Both the position numbers and the translations under genes were made by a program. A stretch of 64,000 nucleotides of DNA, from contig NZ_FQWW01000006.1 in the NCBI RefSeq assembly GCF_900129795.1, forward strand, positions 356,861-420,860. The letters are read 5' to 3'. Below the pieces are notes generated by a model that worked only from the letters and a program-made list of their open reading frames with translations, did not search any database and had not been told where the DNA came from. Of this stretch, positions 26,122 to 34,199 are shown piece after piece; positions within the stretch are counted from its first letter, which is position 1, and each line of letters starts with the position of its first letter. Source of the DNA: Flavobacterium sp. CF108 (GTDB lineage Bacteria > Bacteroidota > Bacteroidia > Flavobacteriales > Flavobacteriaceae).

Positions 26122-26991
26122 ATGGTTACAAGAAGAAACTTTATTATAAACACAAGTCTGGCTGCTACGGCTGTTCTGGCTTTACCGTCATTAGCATTTT
26201 CTATGAATAAAAAAGAAATTGGTTTGCAGTTATATACATTGCGTGAAGAACTTCCAAAAAATGTAAAACAGACTTTAGAAAAAGTTGCTGCGTCAGGATA
26301 TACAAATGTAGAAACGTATGGTTTTTCTATTAAAGATCAGTTTTGGGGATTGTCTCCAGTTGAATTGAAAAAGATATTGGACGATAATAAATTAAAAGCA
26401 GTTAGCGGACATTATAATTTAGGAAGCTATTTGTACGACGGAAATACAGCGGAATTAATTGCTGCAATTGAAGCCGCAAAGATTTTAAAAAACGAATTTT
26501 TAACCGTTCCGTGGATTGATGAGCCTTTTAGAAAAATAGAAGATTATAAAAAGATTGCGCTGCGTTTGAATCAGGCCGCAAAAATGTGCAAAGAAGCGGG
26601 GTTAAAATTAGCGTATCACAATCATGATTTCGAATTTCAAAAACATGATGGCATTACCGGCTATGAAATTTTATTAAATGAAACTGATAAAAACCTGGTT
26701 TATTTTGAACTAGATTTATATTGGGTAGTTCGTTCAGGAAATGATCCGTTAAAATTATTCAAAGAAAATCCGGGACGTTTTAAAATGTGGCACGTAAAAG
26801 ACATGGACAAAACAAATCAGGCTTTGAATACAGAAATTGGTTCAGGATCAATTGATTTTAAGCCTTTTTTCAAAGAAGCAAAACAATCTGGAATGGTTCA
26901 CTTTTTTGTTGAGCAAGAAAATAATTATGCTGGAAATTCTTTTCAATCCATTAAAACAAGTTCTGATTTTATTTCAAAAGAATTGATCTAA
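26122..26991 (+). CDS. Exported sugar phosphate isomerase/epimerase-like TIM barrel
   Basis: A 289-residue xylose-isomerase-like TIM-barrel protein. The start VTRRNFIINTSLAATAVLAL (residues 2-21) is a twin-arginine-type signal, so it is likely exported folded. Core features include IGLQLYTLRE (about 33-42), AYHNHDFEF (about 164-172), FELDLYWVVRSG with the metal-site acid, and MWHVKDM (about 225-231). This exported subfamily is common in Bacteroidetes sugar-processing loci. The substrate is unknown. The cupin gene follows after 48 bp. Confidence 0.82.
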   Translation: MVTRRNFIINTSLAATAVLALPSLAFSMNKKEIGLQLYTLREELPKNVKQTLEKVAASGYTNVETYGFSIKDQFWGLSPVELKKILDDNKLKAVSGHYNLGSYLYDGNTAELIAAIEAAKILKNEFLTVPWIDEPFRKIEDYKKIALRLNQAAKMCKEAGLKLAYHNHDFEFQKHDGITGYEILLNETDKNLVYFELDLYWVVRSGNDPLKLFKENPGRFKMWHVKDMDKTNQALNTEIGSGSIDFKPFFKEAKQSGMVHFFVEQENNYAGNSFQSIKTSSDFISKELI

Positions 26992-27011
26992 AACCGAATC
27001 ATTTAAAATCT

Positions 27012-27019
27012 TATTTTTG
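27012..27019 (+). promoter_or_regulatory. Candidate -7 promoter element of the cupin gene
   Basis: TATTTTTG matches TAnnTTTG, 20 bases before the cupin ATG; no spaced -33 TTG. Confidence 0.4.
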
Positions 27020-27039
27020 TAAGAATAAAATTAAAAATC

Positions 27040-27387
27040 ATGCAGAATATCAAAACAAGCAAAGAATTTATAAAAGGAGACGAAATAGAGTGGGAAATAG
27101 TTGGTGAAGGAATAAAACGTAAAATCCTGGCTTTTGATAATAAAGTTATGCTTGTAAATGTTCATTTTGAAACTGGAGGAATTGGCGTTTTACACGAACA
27201 TTATCATTCTCAGGTAACGTATATCGCAAGCGGAAAATTTGACGTAACCATAAGCGGTGTTACACAAACTTTAAAAGAAGGTGATAGTTTTTATATTCCG
27301 CCTCACGCCATTCATGGGGTTGTATGTTTAGAAAGTGGAATGTTGACCGATGTTTTTAGTCCAGCGAGAGAAGATTTCTTAAAATAA
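27040..27387 (+). CDS. Small cupin-domain protein
   Basis: A 115-residue single-domain cupin. Motif 1 is GVLHEHYHSQVTYIASGKF (about 48-66) with His52, His54 and Glu-equivalent positions for metal; motif 2 is EGDSFYIPPHAIHG (about 80-93) with the final His. Such stand-alone cupins bind a metal and a small ligand or act as isomerases or dioxygenases; the sequence does not decide. It may be co-expressed with the TIM-barrel gene upstream. Confidence 0.82.
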   Translation: MQNIKTSKEFIKGDEIEWEIVGEGIKRKILAFDNKVMLVNVHFETGGIGVLHEHYHSQVTYIASGKFDVTISGVTQTLKEGDSFYIPPHAIHGVVCLESGMLTDVFSPAREDFLK

Positions 27388-27411
27388 ATAAAATAAAATC
27401 AGTAAATATCC

Positions 27412-27492
27412 GCGTCTTGGCGATAGCGAATCCGTTTAATCAGCGTCAATTTTTAGAACACTGATGACGCAGATTCGCTATCGCGAAGACGC
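27412..27492. repeat. GCGTCTT...GAAGACGC inverted repeat
   Basis: A long inverted repeat has outer arms GCGTCTTGGCGATAGCGAAT (27412) and a complement ending at 27492. An inner GCGTCA/TGACGC pair could form a second stem. It occupies the cupin-MFS gap and may end the cupin transcript, although no T-run follows. Confidence 0.8.
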
Positions 27493-27543
27493 AGATTTAG
27501 ACAGATTTTATCAAAAAATAACTTTAATTATAAATATTGATGG

Positions 27544-27551
27544 TATTTTTG
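27544..27551 (+). promoter_or_regulatory. Candidate -7 promoter element of the MFS gene
   Basis: TATTTTTG (TAnnTTTG) ends 4 bases before the ATG at 27556, which would make the mRNA leaderless or nearly so. Confidence 0.4.
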
Positions 27552-27555
27552 TAAA

Positions 27556-28734
27556 ATGAATTTATCTAAAACCAACGTCCTGTTTATGGCAGTTTGCACT
27601 GGTCTTATAGTAGCAAATCTTTATTACTGCCAGCCTTTAATTGTTTTAATTGCCAACGAATTTAAAATTCCAGAAGCCAGCGCCGGAACTATAACGTATT
27701 TAACTCAAGCGGGTTATGCTATTGGTTTGTTTTTTATGGTGCCGCTTGGCGATAAATTAGAGCGAAAAAAGCAGATTTTAATTACCACTTTTGCCTCTGT
27801 AATTGCATTGCTTATTGCAGCAACAGCAAAAAGTTTTTTTATTTTACAAATCGCTTCTTTATTAATCGGAATCACTTCGATTGTACCGCAGCTTATTTTG
27901 CCTTTGGCCGCCTCGTTAAGTACACCAGAACAGCGAGGAAAAGTTATCGGAACCATTATGAGCGGTTTATTGGTCGGGATTTTACTTTCCAGAACTTTAA
28001 GCGGTTTTATTGGAGAAGTTTTAGGCTGGAGATCAATGTTTTATATCGCCGCCGGAATTTGTCTTTTAATCTTTTTCGTAATTCAGAGTAAATTCCCAGT
28101 AAACAAACCACAGTTTCAGGGAACTTATGGTCAATTAATCCAGTCTTTATTTACACTTATAAAAACACAGCCGGTTTTGCGTGAAGCTACAGCAATCAAT
28201 GTTTTCAGCTTTGCTCAGTTTGGAGCTTTCTGGACCACAATGGTTTTACTGCTTTCTGGAGAACCGTTTCATTTTAACAGCGCAACAATTGGTTTATTCG
28301 GAATTGTTGGAGCATCCGGAGCTTTAGCTGCACCTTTGGTTGGGAAAATCGGCGATAAAGGAAATTCAAGAATTGCAGTTGGTTACGGCTGTTTATTAAT
28401 TCTAATAAGCTTCTTGATTTTTTATTTTTCAATAGAAAGCGTAATCGGAATTGCTATTGGAATTGTATTTATTGATATCGGAATTCAAGGCGTACATATT
28501 TCAAACCAAACCAGGGTATATTCGCTATTGCCAGATGCGAGAAACAGATTAAATACGGTATTCATGTCGTTTAGCTTTTTAGGAACTGCTGCCGGATCTG
28601 CATACGGATTATTATTGTGGAAACTGGGCGGATGGCACGCTGTAACAATTGGCTGTATGGTTTTATCTGCACTATCATTAACTGTTTACGGACTTACTTA
28701 TAAATCATCCCGAAGTGTCGGGACTAAAAAATAG
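27556..28734 (+). CDS. MFS transporter
   Basis: A 392-residue major facilitator with about 12 membrane segments. The loop 2-3 signature is PLGDKLERKKQI (about 63-74), the equivalent of GxxxDRxGRR. The second half has VGKIGDKGNSRIA in the matching loop. It resembles the YnfM/arabinose-efflux type of drug:H+ antiporter. No regulator gene is adjacent, so the substrate cannot be inferred. Confidence 0.85.
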   Translation: MNLSKTNVLFMAVCTGLIVANLYYCQPLIVLIANEFKIPEASAGTITYLTQAGYAIGLFFMVPLGDKLERKKQILITTFASVIALLIAATAKSFFILQIASLLIGITSIVPQLILPLAASLSTPEQRGKVIGTIMSGLLVGILLSRTLSGFIGEVLGWRSMFYIAAGICLLIFFVIQSKFPVNKPQFQGTYGQLIQSLFTLIKTQPVLREATAINVFSFAQFGAFWTTMVLLLSGEPFHFNSATIGLFGIVGASGALAAPLVGKIGDKGNSRIAVGYGCLLILISFLIFYFSIESVIGIAIGIVFIDIGIQGVHISNQTRVYSLLPDARNRLNTVFMSFSFLGTAAGSAYGLLLWKLGGWHAVTIGCMVLSALSLTVYGLTYKSSRSVGTKK

Positions 28735-28744
28735 AAAGCGCAAA

Positions 28745-28771
28745 TTGATATAAAATTAATTTGTAAATTTG
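28745..28771 (+). promoter_or_regulatory. Promoter of the immunophilin gene
   Basis: TTG (28745-28747) and TAAATTTG (28764-28771) with a 16-bp spacer approximate the Bacteroidetes consensus, slightly short of the usual 17-23 bp. Confidence 0.5.
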
Positions 28772-28793
28772 CGTTCAATTAAAAAATAACAAC

Positions 28794-29726
28794 ATGGAAA
28801 ACGGAATATACGCTAAATTCAACACAAGCAAAGGTTCGATTTTAGTTAAACTTACACACGACTTAACACCAGGAACCGTAGGGAATTTTGTAGCTCTTGC
28901 AGAAGGAAATATGGAAAATAAAGTAAAACCTCAAGGACAAAAATTCTATGACGGATTAAACTTTCACAGAGTAATTCCTGATTTTATGATTCAGGGTGGA
29001 TGTCCTAAAGGAACTGGAACTGGAGATCCTGGATATAAATTTGATGATGAATTTGATCCAAGTTTAAAACACGATCGTCCGGGAGTTTTATCTATGGCAA
29101 ATTCAGGGCCTGGAAGTAATGGTTCTCAATTTTTTATCACACACGTTCCAACTCCTTGGTTAGACGGAAAACACAGTGTTTTTGGTCACGTTGTAGAAGG
29201 ACAAGATGTAGTTGATGCTGTTGCTCAAGGTGATGCTTTAGAGACTTTAGAAATCATCAGAGTTGGAGAAGAAGCTCAAAAATGGAATGCTATTGAAGCT
29301 TTTATTGGTTTAAAAGGTGCTCGTCTTAAACGTGAAGCGGCTTTAAAAGCAGAATCTGAAGCAAAAATGGAACAATTAGCGGCTGGTTTTGATAAAACAG
29401 AAAGCGGTTTACGTTACAAAATGATCCAAAAAGGTGAAGGTAAAAGAGCTGAAGCTGGAAAAACAGTTTCTGTTCACTACGAAGGTTCTTTAGAAAACGG
29501 AAAAGTTTTCGATTCCTCTTACCCACGTAAAAAACCAATCGAATTCAAATTAGGAGTTGGACAAGTTATCGAAGGATGGGACGAAGGTATTGCTTTATTA
29601 CAAGTTGGGGACAAAGCTCGTTTTGTAATTCCATCTGATTTAGCTTATGGTCCATCTGGAGCCGGAGGAGTTATCCCGCCAAACGCAACTTTGATTTTTG
29701 ACGTTGAATTAATGGACGTAAAATAA
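28794..29726 (+). CDS. Cyclophilin-FKBP fusion peptidyl-prolyl isomerase (CFBP-type)
   Basis: A 310-residue fusion of two unrelated prolyl isomerases. Residues 1-160 are a cyclophilin (FHRVIPDFMIQGGCPKGTG, SMANSGPGSNGSQFFI, and TPWLDGKHSVFG with the cyclosporin-site Trp). Residues about 160-205 are a charged helical linker. Residues 206-310 are an FKBP domain (VSVHYEGSLENGKVFDSS, GQVIEGWDEGI, IPSDLAYG, IPPNATLIFDVELM). Cyclophilin-first fusions (CFBP) have been described in Flavobacterium. No signal peptide is seen, so it is probably a cytoplasmic chaperone. Confidence 0.95.
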   Translation: MENGIYAKFNTSKGSILVKLTHDLTPGTVGNFVALAEGNMENKVKPQGQKFYDGLNFHRVIPDFMIQGGCPKGTGTGDPGYKFDDEFDPSLKHDRPGVLSMANSGPGSNGSQFFITHVPTPWLDGKHSVFGHVVEGQDVVDAVAQGDALETLEIIRVGEEAQKWNAIEAFIGLKGARLKREAALKAESEAKMEQLAAGFDKTESGLRYKMIQKGEGKRAEAGKTVSVHYEGSLENGKVFDSSYPRKKPIEFKLGVGQVIEGWDEGIALLQVGDKARFVIPSDLAYGPSGAGGVIPPNATLIFDVELMDVK

Positions 29727-29761
29727 GAATTTACAAGCAATTTAGTATTGTTTTAAATAGC

Positions 29762-29794
29762 AATCCCATTCGCAAGCCGAATGGGATTTTTTTT
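29762..29794 (+). terminator. Intrinsic terminator of the immunophilin gene
   Basis: A perfect 11-bp stem AATCCCATTCG / CGAATGGGATT with a five-base loop is followed by a T-run. Confidence 0.92.
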
Positions 29795-29819
29795 ATATTT
29801 ACTATAAAAACCAGAGACA

Positions 29820-30119
29820 ATGAAAAATATTTTAATCCTTGCAGTGCTTGCTTTATTTGTAGTTTCCTGCGGAACTCAGAAAACACCAGCTGTTGCAGCT
29901 ACTCCTGCCGAACCTGCAAAAACGGTGGCATTAACTCCTGAATTAGAAGCAGGTAGAGATTTGTATGAAAACAATTGCGCAAAATGCCACAAATTGAAAG
30001 ATCCAAAGAAATATACAAAAGAAGAATGGGGACCAATTTTGGTTAGAATGGGTAAAAAAGCTAAGTTAGATGAAACCCAAATGGCATCAATTACAAATTA
30101 TATTGATTCACAATTGTAA
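29820..30119 (+). CDS. Small cytochrome c-type lipoprotein
   Basis: A 99-residue lipoprotein (signal LALFVVSC, Cys about 17) with a single c-type heme site CAKCH (about 53-57); a Met further on (RMGKKAK or QMASI) could be the sixth ligand. A Pro/Ala-rich spacer of about 20 residues separates the anchor from the domain. It would be a membrane-tethered periplasmic electron carrier. It is flanked by terminators on both sides and thus monocistronic. Confidence 0.88.
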   Translation: MKNILILAVLALFVVSCGTQKTPAVAATPAEPAKTVALTPELEAGRDLYENNCAKCHKLKDPKKYTKEEWGPILVRMGKKAKLDETQMASITNYIDSQL

Positions 30120-30142
30120 TTCTGCATCTTAAAAAGCATAAC

Positions 30143-30176
30143 AAAAAACCTGTTCAATAATTTGAACAGGTTTTTT
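30143..30176 (+). terminator. Intrinsic terminator of the cytochrome c lipoprotein gene
   Basis: A 15-bp stem AAAAAACCTGTTCAA / TTGAACAGGTTTTTT with a four-base loop, 23 bp after the stop. Confidence 0.92.
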
Positions 30177-30191
30177 GTTTTTCAAATAGAT

Positions 30192-30223
30192 ATAAAAAAA
30201 CACCTTCACAAAATGAGGTGTTT
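30192..30223 (-). terminator. Intrinsic terminator of the Rnk/GreA-like gene
   Basis: On the minus strand AAACACCT / AGGTGTTT flank a ten-base loop and are followed by TTTTTTT, 6 bp after the stop of the gene at 30230. Confidence 0.85.
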
Positions 30224-30229
30224 AAAAAG

Positions 30230-30625
30230 TTAGGAATGATGTACAGCCGTATTGTCTACCGCGATAATTTTTAAAGTTTTGATACCAGCCGGCATTTCCC
30301 AGTCAACTTCGTCGTTTTCTTTAAAACCAATAATAGCAACACTTAAAGGCGCCAGAATTGAAATTTTTGATTGCTTTATATCTGCAGATGAAGGTAAAAC
30401 AATTTGAACTTTCATTTGTTTCTTCGCTATTACATCTTCAATTGTTACTAAAGAATTGATTCTGATAACAGAGCTGTCAAGTTCGCTTTCCTTGCTTATT
30501 ACAGCGCGGTCTAATTCTTGCGAAAGCTGATTTGCTTCTTTAGTATTTGTTGAATTTTTACTTTTTAAAATCAATTCCCTTAAAAATTGATAATCTGATT
30601 TACAGAAAGTGGGTGTTGGTTTCAT
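30230..30625 (-). CDS. Rnk/GreA-B C-terminal domain protein
   Basis: A 131-residue protein with the FKBP-like C-terminal domain shared by GreA/GreB and Rnk: VIRINSLVTIEDV (about 53-65), ISILAPLSVAIIGFKENDEV (about 88-107) and EMPAGIKTLKI. The N-terminal ~45 residues are helical but too short for the full Gre coiled coil, so it resembles Rnk, which binds RNA polymerase without cleavage-factor activity. A ~350-nt region with many hairpins and its own promoter lies upstream, suggesting control at the RNA level. Confidence 0.8.
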   Translation of the reverse strand: MKPTPTFCKSDYQFLRELILKSKNSTNTKEANQLSQELDRAVISKESELDSSVIRINSLVTIEDVIAKKQMKVQIVLPSSADIKQSKISILAPLSVAIIGFKENDEVDWEMPAGIKTLKIIAVDNTAVHHS

Positions 30626-30819
30626 ATCTATATTGAATTTATTGTTATATTATTTGAATGATTTTTCTTCTTTTATGCTTTCTAAAGCGAGTGATTGCTC
30701 AGCCTGTTTAAAAAACAAGATAAATGTCTAAAAGTGTTTAGTTTGAAAAACAAAAAAATATCTGACCAAAACTTAAATTTTGCCAAATAAATAAATGTTT
30801 AAATTGATGTAAATCCTCC

Positions 30820-30980
30820 GCCTGAAAGAAGAATTGAAATAGACGGAGGCCTAATTAATAAAGGCCTTACTATGTGAAATAAATACAGCCGAAAGCGGTT
30901 TTCTCTTACAAGAAAACGCAGATCTAAAAGCTGTGAATATTGTTATAGTGTTCACAATGAGTGATTTTAATTATGATCTG
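30820..30980 (-). ncRNA. Candidate structured leader or sRNA upstream of the Rnk-like gene
   Basis: The minus strand downstream of a consensus promoter forms a series of stems. A closing helix GATC...GATC (AGATC at the 5' end with GATCT at 30919-30924) encloses TGTGAA...TTCACA. Then come hairpins GTTTTCT/AGAAAAC, CCG-cttt-CGG, GGCCT/AGGCC and CCTCCG/CGGAGG (the last ending near 30814). There is no ORF of note. The remaining ~190 nt to the gene at 30625 are AT-rich. Neither a T-run after the last hairpin nor a known riboswitch motif is visible, so it is either a long 5' UTR or a processed sRNA. Confidence 0.5.
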
Positions 30981-31014
30981 CAAAGATAAGTAAAGTTTTT
31001 TGATTCTTACAAAA
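30981..31014 (-). promoter_or_regulatory. Promoter of the structured leader
   Basis: On the minus strand TTTTG (31014-31010) and TATCTTTG (30988-30981) are 21 bp apart, an excellent Bacteroidetes -33/-7 match. It begins at the stop codon of the thioredoxin-like gene. Confidence 0.7.
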
Positions 31015-31015
31015 T

Positions 31016-31570
31016 TTATTTCCATTTGATATTACACCCAATGCTTGGTTTCTGAATTTCATTTAAAATTCGGTTGTAAATCAAGGCATCAATGGCATTT
31101 CTTAAATCAGTTCCGCTTAACGGAATTCCGTTTCCGGGTCTTGAATCATCAAGTTGTCCTCTGTAAAACAATTTATCCTGATTGTCGAATAAATAAAAAT
31201 CTGGAGTACAGGCTGCGTCATATGCTTTTGCTGTTTCCTGCGTTTCATCAAATAAATAAGGAAAATCAATTTTATGCTGTAAAGCAAAATCAGTCATTAA
31301 TTCTGGAGAATCCTGCGGATATTTCACGATATCATTACTTGAAATAGCGATAATACCAAGTCCCTGAACGCGATAATCGTTAGAGATCATCACAATTTCA
31401 TTAATAACATGAAGTACAAACGGACAGTGATTACACATAAAAATAACAAGTGTACCTTTTGATCCTTTTAAATCCTCAAACGAATAAGTGTGATTCGAAT
31501 TCGTATCTTTTAGATAAAATTCTGGAGCAATTGTTCCAAGCGGAATCATATTTGAAGGAGTGCGTGCCAT
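31016..31570 (-). CDS. Thioredoxin-fold (AhpC/TSA-like) protein
   Basis: A 184-residue cytoplasmic thioredoxin-like protein: APEFYLKDTNSNHTY (about 15-29) and the redox motif CNHCPF (about 46-51) in place of CxxC-P of peroxiredoxin-like TlpA relatives. It ends in GCNIKWK, the usual close of this PRX-like family, whose third Cys is conserved. Substrates are unknown. It has its own TAnnTTTG element. Confidence 0.85.
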   Translation of the reverse strand: MARTPSNMIPLGTIAPEFYLKDTNSNHTYSFEDLKGSKGTLVIFMCNHCPFVLHVINEIVMISNDYRVQGLGIIAISSNDIVKYPQDSPELMTDFALQHKIDFPYLFDETQETAKAYDAACTPDFYLFDNQDKLFYRGQLDDSRPGNGIPLSGTDLRNAIDALIYNRILNEIQKPSIGCNIKWK

Positions 31571-31591
31571 TTTTTACAGAATATTAATACT

Positions 31592-31599
31592 CAAAAATA
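31592..31599 (-). promoter_or_regulatory. Candidate -7 promoter element of the thioredoxin-like gene
   Basis: The minus strand reads TATTTTTG (TAnnTTTG), 21 bases before the ATG. Confidence 0.45.
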
Positions 31600-31668
31600 G
31601 CTTTTAAATTCTGTATAAAAAAGAGCACAAGAAGAATTGTTGTGTATACTTAACAGTATTTATTTAGC

Positions 31669-31754
31669 CCACAGATTTTACGGATTAAACTGATTATTAA
31701 ATTTTAAAAATAATCTTAATCTGTGAAAATCTGTTTAATCCGTGAAATCTGTGG
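31669..31754. repeat. CCACAGATT-family inverted repeat
   Basis: Arms CCACAGATTTTACGGATTAA and the matching complement (TTAATCCGTGAAATCTGTGG) enclose further partial complements. It lies 12 bp after the stop of the hydrolase gene, like other family members placed just behind genes. Confidence 0.85.
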
Positions 31755-31766
31755 CCCATATTATTT

Positions 31767-32657
31767 TTATGAATTTAAAAATTCAAGTAAATCTTCGTTT
31801 AATTTGTCTCTGTCGGTATAAAATAAACCATGCGGAGCGCCTTCGTAAACGATATATGTATTATTTGCAATAGCTTCTGATGCTTTTTTAGACGTTAGGT
31901 CGATAGGAACAATTTTATCGTCATTTCCGTGAATGATTAAAGTTGGAACCGTTATAGTACTTAGTTCGTCTCTAAAATCAGTAAATGAAAACGATTCGGC
32001 GCATTTTAAAGTTGCGTGTGGAGAAGCAAAGGAACAAAGCATTCTGTAATATTCTAATAAAGCCGTGCTTAACGGTTTATTGATAATATTTACGCCAAAA
32101 AATGTCTTTCCGAAATTATCAACAAATCCAATTCTGTCTTCTTTGATTGCTGCTGCAGTAGTTTCACTTTTTTCTCTTGGGTGCCCGTCTGGATTATCTT
32201 CTGTTTTTAATAAAAAAGGAATAATCGACGAAATCAAAGCGGCTTTTGCAACACCTTTTCCCTGATATCTGCTAAAATAACGAACCACTTCGCCGCCGCC
32301 CATAGAAAATCCAACCAAAGTTACATTCTCTAATTCCAGCTGGTTTATAATTTCGCTTAAATCATCCGTTAAAGTATCATAATCATAACCTTCCCACGGC
32401 TGCGACGATTTACCAAAACCGCGGCGGTCGTAGGCAATTACTCGGTAATTATTTTTAACCAAATATTCAACCTGATATTCCCACATTTCGTTAGAAAGCG
32501 GCCATCCGTGAATTAAAATAACTGGTTTTCCTTCTCCGTAATCTTTAACATAAAGCTTTACGTTCTTGGCAGTTTCAATGAATTTATCTGTATTTAATTG
32601 ATGAATATCAAAATCTAAATCTCTTAAAGTCGGGGCATTTATTACACTATTTTCCAT
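31767..32657 (-). CDS. Alpha/beta hydrolase (haloperoxidase/arylesterase-like)
   Basis: A 296-residue hydrolase close to non-heme chloroperoxidases and arylesterases: oxyanion loop LIHGWPLSNEMW (about 48-59), YDRRGFGKSSQP (about 76-87), nucleophile elbow GFSMGGGE (Ser near 118), acid in IHGNDDKIVP and His in GAPHGLF. It lacks a signal peptide, but an N-terminal ~30-residue extension is present. The natural substrate is unknown. Confidence 0.85.
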   Translation of the reverse strand: MENSVINAPTLRDLDFDIHQLNTDKFIETAKNVKLYVKDYGEGKPVILIHGWPLSNEMWEYQVEYLVKNNYRVIAYDRRGFGKSSQPWEGYDYDTLTDDLSEIINQLELENVTLVGFSMGGGEVVRYFSRYQGKGVAKAALISSIIPFLLKTEDNPDGHPREKSETTAAAIKEDRIGFVDNFGKTFFGVNIINKPLSTALLEYYRMLCSFASPHATLKCAESFSFTDFRDELSTITVPTLIIHGNDDKIVPIDLTSKKASEAIANNTYIVYEGAPHGLFYTDRDKLNEDLLEFLNS

Positions 32658-32738
32658 TTTTATATTTTTTACTAATTAGTTACTAATGCATGTCTAGTAA
32701 AATTAAATAGAGTATAAAAAAATAGGTTATAGAATTAG

Positions 32739-32767
32739 TTGTATTACTTACAAAATTTATAGGTTTG
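32739..32767 (+). promoter_or_regulatory. Promoter of csaA
   Basis: TTG (32739-32741) and TAGGTTTG (32760-32767) with an 18-bp spacer match the Bacteroidetes consensus; the leader is about 14 nt. Confidence 0.65.
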
Positions 32768-32786
32768 TAAATAAACAATTTTCAAA

Positions 32787-33125
32787 ATGGATTTAACCTG
32801 GAACGAATTCGAAAGAACTGATATGCGCGTAGGAACAATCATCGAAGTAAATGATTTTCCTGAAGCCAGAAAACCTGCTTTTCAATTAACTATAGATTTT
32901 GGTGTCGAAATTGGCATCAGAAAATCATCTGCACAAATTACTAAACGATACAAAAAAGAAGATTTACTAAACAGACAAATAGTAGCAGTTGTAAATTTCC
33001 CTAAAAAACAAATCGGAAAATTTATGAGCGAATGTCTGGTTCTTGGCGCTGTAGGCGAGGAGGAGGGAGATGTTATTTTATTAGCTCCGGATTTTAAAAT
33101 ATCAAATGGTCTTCGAATAGGATAG
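32787..33125 (+). CDS. csaA: CsaA-type tRNA-binding-domain protein
   Basis: A 112-residue stand-alone tRNA-binding (EMAP/OB-fold) domain. It has the CsaA features DMRVGTIIEVNDFPEARKPA (about 11-30), IGIRKSSAQIT (about 42-52), VNFPKKQIGKFMSE (about 70-83) and a terminal GLRIG. Homologous CsaA is a dimer proposed to act as a secretion chaperone and to bind tRNA. It is transcribed alone; the 208-bp repeat array follows directly. Confidence 0.92.
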   Translation: MDLTWNEFERTDMRVGTIIEVNDFPEARKPAFQLTIDFGVEIGIRKSSAQITKRYKKEDLLNRQIVAVVNFPKKQIGKFMSECLVLGAVGEEEGDVILLAPDFKISNGLRIG

Positions 33126-33167
33126 TTTTAGTTTACAGTCGCAGTCTCAGTCTCAGTTTTTTGTTTA

Positions 33168-34199
33168 GCCACAGATTCCACAGATTAAAAGGATTTTTGA
33201 TGTCGCGCTCATTTTTGCCACGAATTACACTAATTTGCACGAATTATTTTTTAAACTCTAGCTTTGTGACCTTTAATAAATCAAAGATTCATCAAACTTT
33301 TAATAAAAGACTTCGCGAACTTTGCGTAACATCTTCGCAGCCTTTGCGGTTAGTTTTTAGTCGCAGTCTCAGTTTGCCACAGATTTTACAGATTAAAAGG
33401 ATTTTTGATGTCGCGCTCATTTTTGCCACGAATTACACTAATTTGCCACGAATTATTTTTTAAACTCTAGCTTTGTGACCTTTAATAAATCAAAGATTCA
33501 TCAAACTTTTAATAAAAGACTTCGCGAACTTTGCGTAACATCTTCGCAGCCTTTGCGGTTAGTTTTTAGTCGCAGTCTCAGTTTGCCACAGATTTTACAG
33601 ATTAAAAGGATTTTTGATGTCGCGCTCATTTTTGCCAAGAATTACACTAATTTGCACGAATTATTTTTTAAACTCTAGCTTTGTGACCTTTAATAAATCA
33701 AAGATTTCACAAACTTTTAATAAAAGACTTCGCGAACTTTGCGTAACATCTTTGCGGCCTTTGCGGTTAGTTTTTAGTCGCAGTCTCAGTTTGTCACAGA
33801 TTTTACAGATTAAAAGGATTTTTGATGTCGCGCTCATTTTTGCCACGAATTACACTAATTTGCACGAATTATTTTTTAAACTCTAGCTTTGTGATCTTTA
33901 ATAAATCAAAGATTCATCAAACTTTTAATAAAAGACTTCGCGAACTTTGCGTAACATCTTCGCAGCCTTTGCGGTTAGTTTTTAGTCGCAGTCTCAGTTT
34001 GCCACAGATTTTACAGATTAAAAGGATTTTTGATGTCGCGCTCATTTTGCCACGAATTACACTAATTTCCACGAATTATTTTTTTAACCCAGCTTTGTGA
34101 TCTTTATTGAATCAAAGATTCAGCAAACTTTAAATAAAAACTTTGCGAACTTTGCGTAATACCTTTGTGTGCTTTGCGGTTAAATTCGCTTGCAAAGCT
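33168..34199. repeat. Five tandem copies of a 208-bp composite repeat
   Basis: Copies begin with GCCACAGATT (or GTCACAGATT) at 33168, 33376, 33585, 33793 and 34001, a period of 208-209 bp. Copies 2-4 are nearly identical and the last is degenerate. Each unit strings together three phrases found singly elsewhere: CCACAGATTTTACAGATTAA, CCACGAATTACACTAATTT and GCGAACTTTGCGTAA...TTTGCGGTTA, plus GTCGCAGTCTCAG. The period is not a multiple of three and short overlapping frames shift between copies, so it is not coding. It fills the gap between csaA and the YdeN-like gene. Confidence 0.95.

Noticed and set aside
33161..34100. Several overlapping 60-100-codon ORFs encoding nearly the same peptide (RSFLPRITLICTNYF type)
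   Set aside because: They arise from the 208-bp tandem repeat; the period is not a multiple of three, both strands are open, and the sequence is built of intergenic repeat phrases.
33168..34199. Possible CRISPR-like array
   Set aside because: Units are 208 bp with no unique spacers, no short direct repeat, and no cas genes nearby.
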